DNA from: Dehalococcoidia bacterium
Lineage (GTDB): Bacteria; Chloroflexota; Dehalococcoidia; Dehalococcoidales; DAOWJH01
NCBI GenBank assembly: GCA_030640495.1
Contig: DAOWJH010000040.1
Coordinates: 1-8,810 of the forward strand
Reading direction: 5' to 3'
DNA: 8,810 nt
The position numbers were made by a program, and so were the translations under genes. The notes below the pieces were generated by a model. It did not search any database. It was not told the DNA's origin and saw only the letters and a program-made list of their open reading frames with translations. Within the stretch, counting starts at the first letter, position 1. Every line of letters begins with the position of its first letter. This document shows positions 1 through 4,894 of the stretch, in pieces.

Positions 1-108
1 TGGGCCAGCCTCAATGCCAGTTACTGCTTCTGCTTCACCATTGTCTCTAAATATCTGGGTCATGCCCAGTTTTCTACCAATAATTCCCTGGATGGCGAAA
101 TTGTCCAC
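1..108 (-). CDS. rplC: 50S ribosomal protein L3, N-terminal fragment (cut by window edge)
   Basis: Only the first 36 codons lie in the window; the rest continues beyond position 1. The translation carries the L3 N-terminal signature GIIGRKLGMTQIF (residues 8-20), followed by a D-N-G turn and the start of the next strand (AVTGIE). L3 is an early-assembly 23S rRNA-binding protein whose extended loop reaches the peptidyl-transferase centre. I chose the GTG at 108-106 because an AAGGAG Shine-Dalgarno at 122-117 lies 8 nt upstream. A TTG directly before it (111-109) is the alternative, with 5-nt spacing. The gene follows rpsJ by 26 nt, the usual S10-operon order. The family assignment is secure; the exact start codon is not. 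Confidence 0.93.
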   Translation of the reverse strand, partial: MDNFAIQGIIGRKLGMTQIFRDNGEAEAVTGIEAGP

Positions 109-116
109 CAAGCTTA

Positions 117-122
117 CTCCTT
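117..122 (-). promoter_or_regulatory. Shine-Dalgarno deciding the rplC start
   Basis: The minus strand reads AAGGAG here, 8 nt before a GTG codon and 5 nt before a TTG codon. There is no in-frame ATG nearby, so this site is the main reason for placing the rplC start at 108 (GTG). Confidence 0.7.
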
Positions 123-134
123 TATCCCAGCTTC

Positions 135-443
135 CTATATTTTAATATCAATTTCAACCCCCGAGGGCAGGTTGAGGCTAGCCAAGGCGTCTATGGTTTT
201 AGAAGTTGTTTCCACAATGTAAATAAGGCGTTTATGGGTTCGGATTTCAAACTGCTCCTGCGAGTCTTTATCTATAAATGGGGAGCGAATGACACTGAAT
301 TTCTGGATATGAGTCGGCAGAGGCACTGGTCCAGAAACAACAGCTCCAGTGCGTTCTACTGCGGCTACAATCTGCTCAGCAGATTGGTCAAGTATCTTGT
401 GGTCAAAGCCCTTTAGTTTAATACGAATCTTCTGTTTAGCCAT
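135..443 (-). CDS. rpsJ: 30S ribosomal protein S10 (NusE)
   Basis: The protein is 102 aa, the normal S10 length. It has the full family pattern: KIRIKLKGFDHKILDQSA at residues 5-22, GPVPLPTHIQKFSVIRSP at 38-55, and the conserved FEIRTHKRLI stretch around 65-74. S10 sits in the 30S head. As NusE it also partners NusB in antitermination of rRNA transcription; that second role is family knowledge, not seen here. The ATG at 443-441 is preceded by AAGGTG (456-451) with 7-nt spacing. It lies 116 nt after fusA and 26 nt before rplC. In many bacteria rpsJ is the first gene of the S10 operon; here it follows fusA directly, with no tuf between. The gene looks intact. Confidence 0.98.
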   Translation of the reverse strand: MAKQKIRIKLKGFDHKILDQSAEQIVAAVERTGAVVSGPVPLPTHIQKFSVIRSPFIDKDSQEQFEIRTHKRLIYIVETTSKTIDALASLNLPSGVEIDIKI

Positions 444-559
444 ATAAAAACACCTTAAAATTTCAGTTAATTTCTGAACTCACCTCATTAAGTATAATCT
501 CAAGGATATATTATTTACCAACCTACTCCCTTAGTAGAGACTTAGGTTTTGACAACAGT
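444..559 (-). other. fusA-rpsJ intergenic spacer (possible S10 operon leader)
   Basis: This 116-nt AT-rich gap is the largest within the minus-strand unit, and no gene is visible in it. In transcription order it holds a small inverted repeat CTACT/AGTAG with a 5-nt loop (537-523), a TATACT hexamer (496-491), another inverted repeat TTCAG/CTGAA with a 7-nt loop (478-462), and the rpsJ Shine-Dalgarno. Neither repeat is followed by a T-run, so no intrinsic terminator is evident and read-through from fusA into rpsJ is likely. The repeats are short enough to arise by chance. Confidence 0.5.
491..521 (-). promoter_or_regulatory. weak candidate internal promoter for rpsJ-rplC
   Basis: On the minus strand a -10-like TATACT (496-491, five of six to consensus) is preceded at 19 nt by TTGGTA (521-516). 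The -35 is poor and the spacing long. The site is supported mainly by lying in the only sizeable gap of the operon, just before the usual first gene of the S10 operon. Transcription would begin near 484, giving a leader of about 40 nt. It could well be chance in AT-rich DNA. Confidence 0.25.
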
Positions 560-2683
560 TCATCTTCTCCCCATAACTTTAATCTGGTCTACCAATTCAG
601 CCGGTAGCTCCTGATACTGATAAAATTCTATAGAATGGGTGGCTCTGCCCTGAGTTAATGACCTAATGGCAGTGGTATAGCCAAAGGTCTCGGCTAATGG
701 TATAAAGGCATGAATGGCACATATTTCGCCGCGTGTGTTGATGGCTTCAATACGTCCCCGCCTTGAATTGAGGTCACCTATTATATCACCAAGAAACTCC
801 TCTGGGGTAACCACCTCCAGCTTCATAATAGGCTCGAGAAGGGTAGGTTTGGCTTTCATGACCCCGTTCTTTAGAGCCATTGAGCCGGCTATTTTAAAGG
901 CTAACTCCGAGGAGTCGACCTCATGATAACTGCCATCATAAAGGGTAGCTTTAATATCAACCAGAGGGTAGCCAGCCCATACTCCACTGCCCATAGCCTC
1001 TTTAATACCGGTTTCTACTGCTTTGATGAATTTCTTTGGTATAGCTCCACTTTTAACCCGGCCTACAAATTGAAAACCGGTGCCCCGTTCCCCAGGCTCA
1101 AACTCAAGGCAGACGTGACCATATTGTCCATGGCCACCAGTTTGCCTAATAAATTTGCCTTCAACTCGCACCGGCATAGTAATAGTCTCCTTATAGGCAA
1201 CCCGTGGCGTACCCACTTTTGCCCCCACTCCAAACTCACTAAGCAACCGACCTACTATAACCTCCAAGTGAAGCTCGCCCATACCTGAGATAACAGTTTG
1301 TCCTGTCTCCTCGCTGTAATCTACCTTGAAGGTAGGGTCCTCCTCGGTCAGTTTTTGCAGGGCTTCGTCTAATTTGTCCTGTTCAGCCCTAGTTCTGGGC
1401 TCAACGGCGATAGAGAGCACCGGCTCAGGGAAACGGATAGATTCAAGAAGCACCGGTTGAGAGTGATGGCACAGGGTATCACCGGTGAAGGTATTCTTAA
1501 GGCCCAGTGTAGCTACAATAGCCCCGGTGTCAGCCTCAACCACCTCCTCACGATGATTAGCATGCATTAATAATAGGCGTCCAATGCGCTCCTTCTTGCC
1601 CCGAGTTGAGTTAAATATCTGGGCTCCTGCCTCCACCCTGCCCGAATATACTCTAAAATAGACCAGTCTGCCCACGAATGGGTCAGAAACCGCCTTAAAG
1701 GCCAGGGCTGAAAAGGGGGCATCATCTTTAGCCAGGCGGGTAACCTCAGTCCCTGTCCTGGTATCAATAGCCCTTACCGGCGGCATATCCAATGGAGAGG
1801 GAAGATAGCTTATAATAGCGTCAAGTAATAAGCGAATACCTTTATTTCTTAGTGCGCTGCCGCAAAGAATGGGCACCCCTTTATTAGCCAAGGTTGCCTT
1901 TCTCAAGGCGAGTTTTAACTCAGGGGGGGTTATATCTTCACCCCCAAGATAAGCTACCATAATCTGGTCATCGCACTCAGCCAATTTCTCAATAAGTTCC
2001 TGGCGAAATTTGGTACAGGTTGCCCGGGCTGGCTCAGGAATAGCTACCTCCACCGGTTCTGAATCAGGGTTGCCATCAAAGCTCCATGCCTTATTCTCCA
2101 CGAGGTCAATAATGCCCTGATATGAAGTACCACTGCCTAAGGGTAGTTGTATGGGTAATGGATTAGCTTTCAATCGCTCTTTAATCATAGACAAACTGTG
2201 GTTAAAACTAGCACCGACTCTATCCATCTTATTGAGGAAGCAAATCCGGGGCACATGATATCTATTAGCCTGTCGCCATACTGCCTCAGATTGAGCCTCA
2301 ACCCCAGCCACAGCATCGAAAACCACTACCCCCCCATCCAGCACTCTAAGGCAGCGCTCTACCTCAGCAGTAAAATCCACATGGCCCGGGGTATCAATAA
2401 TATTGATGCGGTGGTCATGCCAATAACAGGTAGTAGCGGCAGCGGTGATAGTAATACCACGCTCCCTTTCCTGCTCCATCCAATCCATAACGGCTGTGCC
2501 TTCATCCACCTCACCGATTCTATAGGTGCGACCAGTATAATATAGCATCCTTTCGGTGACAGTGGTCTTACCGGCATCAATATGAGCGATAATAGCTATA
2601 TTTCGTATGGAGTCTAACGGGAAACTTCTGGGCACAATCCCATCCTCTACCTTAACCTTTACTGATATTGGGTTTTTTAGCAT
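560..2683 (-). CDS. fusA: translation elongation factor G (EF-G)
   Basis: This 707-aa GTPase drives tRNA-mRNA translocation on the ribosome and, with RRF, helps recycle ribosomes. The G domain shows the P-loop AHIDAGKT (33-40), the switch region ERERGITIT (72-80), DTPGHVDF (97-104) with the catalytic His101, NKMD (151-154) and GSAL (275-278). Domain II follows (about 320-410), then domain III with GMGELHLEV. Domain IV has the GQYGHV segment and the tip loop YDGSYHEVDSSELAFKIAGS, and a C-terminal domain V starts near LLEPIMKLEV. The set matches canonical EF-G. The ATG at 2683 has no clear Shine-Dalgarno and gives an N-terminus some 14 residues longer than in well-known EF-Gs. A GTG at 2635 (Val17) preceded by AGAGG would give 691 aa. 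It lies 27 nt after rpsG. Identity is certain; the start is not. Confidence 0.98.
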   Translation of the reverse strand: MLKNPISVKVKVEDGIVPRSFPLDSIRNIAIIAHIDAGKTTVTERMLYYTGRTYRIGEVDEGTAVMDWMEQERERGITITAAATTCYWHDHRINIIDTPGHVDFTAEVERCLRVLDGGVVVFDAVAGVEAQSEAVWRQANRYHVPRICFLNKMDRVGASFNHSLSMIKERLKANPLPIQLPLGSGTSYQGIIDLVENKAWSFDGNPDSEPVEVAIPEPARATCTKFRQELIEKLAECDDQIMVAYLGGEDITPPELKLALRKATLANKGVPILCGSALRNKGIRLLLDAIISYLPSPLDMPPVRAIDTRTGTEVTRLAKDDAPFSALAFKAVSDPFVGRLVYFRVYSGRVEAGAQIFNSTRGKKERIGRLLLMHANHREEVVEADTGAIVATLGLKNTFTGDTLCHHSQPVLLESIRFPEPVLSIAVEPRTRAEQDKLDEALQKLTEEDPTFKVDYSEETGQTVISGMGELHLEVIVGRLLSEFGVGAKVGTPRVAYKETITMPVRVEGKFIRQTGGHGQYGHVCLEFEPGERGTGFQFVGRVKSGAIPKKFIKAVETGIKEAMGSGVWAGYPLVDIKATLYDGSYHEVDSSELAFKIAGSMALKNGVMKAKPTLLEPIMKLEVVTPEEFLGDIIGDLNSRRGRIEAINTRGEICAIHAFIPLAETFGYTTAIRSLTQGRATHSIEFYQYQELPAELVDQIKVMGRR
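2633..2648 (-). promoter_or_regulatory. alternative fusA start (GTG) with its Shine-Dalgarno
   Basis: The minus strand has AGAGG at 2648-2644, then 8 nt, then an in-frame GTG at 2635-2633 (codon 17 of the longest reading). Starting here puts the P-loop at residue 17, close to its place in E. coli and Thermus EF-G as I remember them. The upstream ATG at 2683 is preceded by an AT-rich stretch with no purine-rich site. This start is a reasonable rival to the longer one. Confidence 0.45.
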
Positions 2684-2710
2684 AATATTAGAATTACTAA
2701 TGGAAATTTC

Positions 2711-3181
2711 TCACCATCTATAGTGGGCAAAGGCTCTATTGGCTTCAGCCATTCTATGAGTATCATCGCGCTTTTTAATAGTTGCCCCCTGCCCCTCTGA
2801 GGCACTACTAAGTTCAGCAGCCAGCTTCTCTGCCATAGATTTACCTGGTCGAGCTCTGGATGATTTTATCAGCCAGCGCATAGCTAGAGACAGGGCTCGG
2901 TCGGAGCGAACCTCCACTGGCACCTGATAGGTAGCACCCCCCACCCGGCGCGGCTTTACCTCAAGTTGAGGGGTGACATTGCGTACCGCCTGCTCTAAAA
3001 CACTGACCGGGTCTTTTGACTTCTGCTGGTCTATAATTTGTAGAGCATTATACACAATCCTCTCGGCTGTGCTTTTTTTGCCATTCATCATTATCTTGTT
3101 AATCAACCTGGCCAGGGTTACATTGTGATACTTAGCATCAGGGGGTATCTCTCTTTTTATAGCCTGAGCCCGCCTTGGCAT
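2711..3181 (-). CDS. rpsG: 30S ribosomal protein S7
   Basis: The protein is 156 aa, the standard S7 length. The N-terminus MPRRAQAIKREIPPDAKY, the KIMMNGKKSTAE segment (29-40), KPRRVGGATYQVPVEV (76-91) and the C-terminal THRMAEANRAFAHYRW are all family hallmarks. S7 nucleates assembly of the 30S head by binding the 3' major domain of 16S rRNA and contacts the E-site tRNA. In E. coli it also represses the str operon by binding the rpsL-rpsG spacer. Here that spacer is only 16 nt, too short for the E. coli site, so any autoregulation would need another target. The ATG at 3181 has a strong AGGAGGT (3193-3187) 5 nt upstream. No defects are seen. Confidence 0.98.
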   Translation of the reverse strand: MPRRAQAIKREIPPDAKYHNVTLARLINKIMMNGKKSTAERIVYNALQIIDQQKSKDPVSVLEQAVRNVTPQLEVKPRRVGGATYQVPVEVRSDRALSLAMRWLIKSSRARPGKSMAEKLAAELSSASEGQGATIKKRDDTHRMAEANRAFAHYRW

Positions 3182-3197
3182 TTTTTACCTCCTGTAT

Positions 3198-3629
3198 CTA
3201 AGCGCCTTCAACCAGGGCTTTGGCTCGCTTAGTCCCATACTTGCTACGACCCTGACGGCGGTTAACGACACCGCTAGCATCCAGTGCGCCTCGGATAATA
3301 TGATAACGAACACCGGGCAAGTCCTTCACCCGCCCGCCGCGAATCAGGACTACGGAGTGTTCCTGCAACTCATGTCCCTCCCCAGGGATATAAGCTGTTA
3401 CCTCTAGCCCATTGGTTAACCGCACCCTAGCTACTTTGCGCAGTGCTGAATTAGGCTTCTTGGGGGTGGTAGTCTTAACCTGAACACAAACCCCCCGCTT
3501 CTGAGGGGAGCCTTTCCCCCGCAGCACCCTATTTTTCAACGCATTGTAACTAAGACGCAATGCTGGCGTTTTGGTTTTCTTAATAACCTTCTTACGCCCC
3601 TTACGAACCAACTGATTAACTGTAGGCAT
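3198..3629 (-). CDS. rpsL: 30S ribosomal protein S12
   Basis: The protein is 143 aa, a decoding-centre protein that monitors codon-anticodon pairing. Conserved stretches are PTVNQLVRKGR (2-12), SPQKRGVCVQV (41-51), TTTPKKPNSALRK (53-65), EGHELQEHSVVLIRGGRVKDLPGVRYH (84-110) and the tail RSKYGTKRAKA. It is longer than the E. coli protein because of about 14 extra residues between PAL (22-24) and PQKRG (42-46), an insertion also found in Gram-positive S12s. The lysines matching E. coli Lys42 and Lys87 (here Lys57 and Lys102) are intact, so no classical streptomycin-resistance change is present. Asp103 is the position that RimO methylthiolates in other species. The ATG at 3629 has a strong AGGAGG (3642-3637) with 7-nt spacing. 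It is the first gene of the minus-strand unit. Confidence 0.98.
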   Translation of the reverse strand: MPTVNQLVRKGRKKVIKKTKTPALRLSYNALKNRVLRGKGSPQKRGVCVQVKTTTPKKPNSALRKVARVRLTNGLEVTAYIPGEGHELQEHSVVLIRGGRVKDLPGVRYHIIRGALDASGVVNRRQGRSKYGTKRAKALVEGA

Positions 3630-3654
3630 TGGTCAGCCTCCTAAGCCCATACAA

Positions 3655-3688
3655 TTTTAATGGATGAGCCTTAGCTCATCCATTAAAA
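3655..3688 (-). repeat. perfect 15-bp inverted repeat in the rpsL leader (stem-loop 2)
   Basis: The arms TTTTAATGGATGAGC (3655-3669) and GCTCATCCATTAAAA (3674-3688) are exact reverse complements around a 4-nt loop (3670-3673). In the minus-strand transcript this is a long uninterrupted stem ending 25 nt before the rpsL AUG. It is not followed by a T-run on either strand (minus reads TTGTATGGG next, plus reads GCCACAG), so it does not look like an intrinsic terminator. A cis-regulatory or mRNA-protective stem, or a protein-bound DNA palindrome, fits better. Confidence 0.85.
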
Positions 3689-3695
3689 GCCACAG

Positions 3696-3728
3696 TGATA
3701 AATTGAACGTTTAAACTTCAATTAATCA
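3696..3728 (-). repeat. imperfect inverted repeat in the rpsL leader (stem-loop 1)
   Basis: The arms TGATAAATTGAA (3696-3707) and TTCAATTAATCA (3717-3728) pair with a single A-A mismatch. The 9-nt centre (3708-3716) contains the palindrome GTTTAAAC. It lies between the predicted rpsL transcription start (near 3743) and stem-loop 2, so the leader would fold into two stems in tandem. The stem is AT-rich and weaker than its neighbour. It could also act as a DNA operator just downstream of the promoter. Confidence 0.65.
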
Positions 3729-3749
3729 ACTATAAGACACTAATTTTTA

Positions 3750-3779
3750 AGTTTACCACAGCTAATGGTTAACTGTCAA
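3750..3779 (-). promoter_or_regulatory. candidate sigma-70 promoter for rpsL-rpsG-fusA-rpsJ
   Basis: On the minus strand a perfect -35 TTGACA (3779-3774) is followed after 18 nt by the -10 TAAACT (3755-3750, four of six). A TGG immediately upstream of the -10 supplies the extended TGn motif. Transcription would start near 3743, giving a leader of about 115 nt that contains both inverted repeats. The perfect -35, the extended -10 and the position upstream of the str genes make this the best promoter candidate in the window. Confidence 0.6.
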
Positions 3780-3838
3780 CAACCTGTATTCCGGGCCGTT
3801 TATCCAAGGGAACAAGGGGGCTAATAACACTGGCGCAA

Positions 3839-3867
3839 TTGACGATTAAATAGGCTTATGATAATAT
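3839..3867 (+). promoter_or_regulatory. candidate sigma-70 promoter for ribF-tyrS-aminotransferase-serA
   Basis: TTGACG (3839-3844, five of six) is separated by 17 nt from TAATAT (3862-3867, four of six), which is preceded by TGA, an extended -10 motif. The start would be near 3874, leaving an ~88-nt leader before the ribF ATG. No comparably good promoter was noticed in the short gaps farther down the operon. Confidence 0.5.
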
Positions 3868-3940
3868 TAAACTGCTTCAGCTAGGGTTATGTAAATCGCC
3901 TTTATTTATCTTTTGCCTATTCAGTAATTATTCCGGTTAG

Positions 3941-3958
3941 CCCCGCTGAGGGGAAGGA
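3941..3958 (+). promoter_or_regulatory. ribF Shine-Dalgarno region with adjacent GC hairpin
   Basis: CCCC (3941-3944) can pair with GGGG (3950-3953) across a 5-nt loop, and GGGG runs straight into AAGGA (3954-3958), 3 nt before the ribF ATG. The GGGG therefore belongs to both the short stem and the purine-rich ribosome-binding stretch, so the stem could lower initiation. Four base pairs is a weak basis. Confidence 0.35.
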
Positions 3959-3961
3959 ATT

Positions 3962-4885
3962 ATGCAAGTAGAAGAAGAGTTAGCCAAGTTATTACCTAAG
4001 AAAGATATGGTGCTAACCATCGGGGTTTTTGACGGGGTTCACCTCGGTCATAAATACTTGATTTCACAACTAATGGAGCATGCCAGGCAGGAGGAGTTGC
4101 TTGGTGGGGTGGTAACATTTCGCCAGCATCCCCAGGAGGTGCTGTCACCCCGAACCAAGCTACCATTCCTGACTGACCTTGGTCAAAGAACCAATCTTCT
4201 CAAAAATGAAGGTGTTGATGCTATCATTACCCTGTCCTTCACCGGTGAGGTGGCTCAGCTCAGTGCCAGCCAATTTGTTAGTCTGCTAAAGAGATACCTC
4301 AGGATGCGTGGGCTGCTAATCGGACCTGACTTTGCCTTAGGTCGGGATAGAGAAGGCAAGCCTGATGTGCTTCGCAGGCTAGGGCAAGATATGAACTTTA
4401 GTGTTACTGTAATACCCCATATAATAATAAATGGTGAGATAGTAAGTAGTACCGCCATCAGGAAGGCTCTAGCCGATGGTGATATGAAACGGGTGCTTAA
4501 CCTGATAGGTCGCCCCTTTAGCCTTCACGGGCGTGTAATCACTGGGACAGGGCGAGGGCTAGGGTTAGGCTTTCCTACAGCCAATCTAAATATAGGACCA
4601 AAACAAGCCCTCCCCGCCGAAGGGGTTTATGCTACCCAGGCTTACATTGATGACAAGGCTTACCAATCAATGACCAATATTGGTAAGCGCCCTACTTTTG
4701 GTGGCAACCAGCGCACCGTAGAGGTTCATATCCTTGACTACGGCAACGAGCTGTATGGGCGTAGGCTAAAAATTGATATTATTAAACGACTTCGTGGTGA
4801 GAGGCAATTTGACTCAATTGAGGAGCTAAAGAAACAGATAGCCGAGGATGTAAAGCAAGGCAGAGCGATACTAAATCCGGGGTAG
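3962..4885 (+). CDS. ribF: bifunctional riboflavin kinase / FMN adenylyltransferase (FAD synthetase)
   Basis: This 307-aa cytoplasmic enzyme makes FMN from riboflavin and ATP, then FAD from FMN and ATP. The N-terminal nucleotidyltransferase domain has GVFDGVHLGH (21-30, HxGH type), GPDFALGRDREG (121-132) and SSTAIR (162-167). The second aromatic of the usual DFxFG motif is Leu126 here. The C-terminal kinase domain has GRVITGTGRGLGLGFPTANL (190-209) with the Mg/ATP-binding PTAN, GVYAT, NIGKRPTFGG (239-248) and the likely catalytic Glu254 in VEVHILD. Length and domain order are typical of bacterial RibF. It is the first gene of the plus-strand unit, divergent from rpsL, and its stop lies 9 nt before tyrS. 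The leader shows no FMN riboswitch. Confidence 0.97.
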   Translation: MQVEEELAKLLPKKDMVLTIGVFDGVHLGHKYLISQLMEHARQEELLGGVVTFRQHPQEVLSPRTKLPFLTDLGQRTNLLKNEGVDAIITLSFTGEVAQLSASQFVSLLKRYLRMRGLLIGPDFALGRDREGKPDVLRRLGQDMNFSVTVIPHIIINGEIVSSTAIRKALADGDMKRVLNLIGRPFSLHGRVITGTGRGLGLGFPTANLNIGPKQALPAEGVYATQAYIDDKAYQSMTNIGKRPTFGGNQRTVEVHILDYGNELYGRRLKIDIIKRLRGERQFDSIEELKKQIAEDVKQGRAILNPG

Positions 4886-4894
4886 AAACTAAGC

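Larger units (their letters stand above)
3630..3961. other. divergent intergenic region between rpsL and ribF
   Basis: These 332 nt have no credible coding sequence or RNA gene. From left to right they hold the rpsL Shine-Dalgarno, a perfect 15-bp inverted repeat (3655-3688), an imperfect 12-nt-arm inverted repeat (3696-3728), the minus-strand rpsL promoter (3750-3779), a less structured stretch (3780-3838), the plus-strand ribF promoter (3839-3867), and an ~88-nt ribF leader ending in a small GC-rich stem beside its Shine-Dalgarno. The two promoters face apart with about 60 nt between their -35 elements. Confidence 0.75.

Noticed and set aside
923..1288. 121-codon open frame on the plus strand inside fusA
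   Set aside because: It is antisense to well-conserved EF-G domains, has no recognisable protein features and no clear ribosome-binding site; it is a shadow of fusA. The similar plus-strand frame at 2198-2545 was rejected for the same reason.
3655..3688. Reading the perfect 15-bp inverted repeat as an intrinsic terminator
   Set aside because: The stem is not followed by a T-run on either strand, and on the minus strand it would cut off rpsL right after its own promoter. A conditional attenuator cannot be ruled out, but a plain terminator is not supported.
3751..3773. GTTTACC / GGTTAAC inverted repeat inside the rpsL promoter spacer as an operator
   Set aside because: Only 7-nt arms with a mismatch around a 9-nt centre in AT-rich DNA; too likely by chance to call an operator.
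3868..3961. FMN riboswitch upstream of ribF
   Set aside because: The leader is under 100 nt and lacks the conserved multi-stem FMN aptamer motifs, so there is no room or signature for it.
4886..4894. T-box leader for tyrS
   Set aside because: Only 9 nt separate ribF and tyrS, and no T-box signature was seen upstream within ribF.
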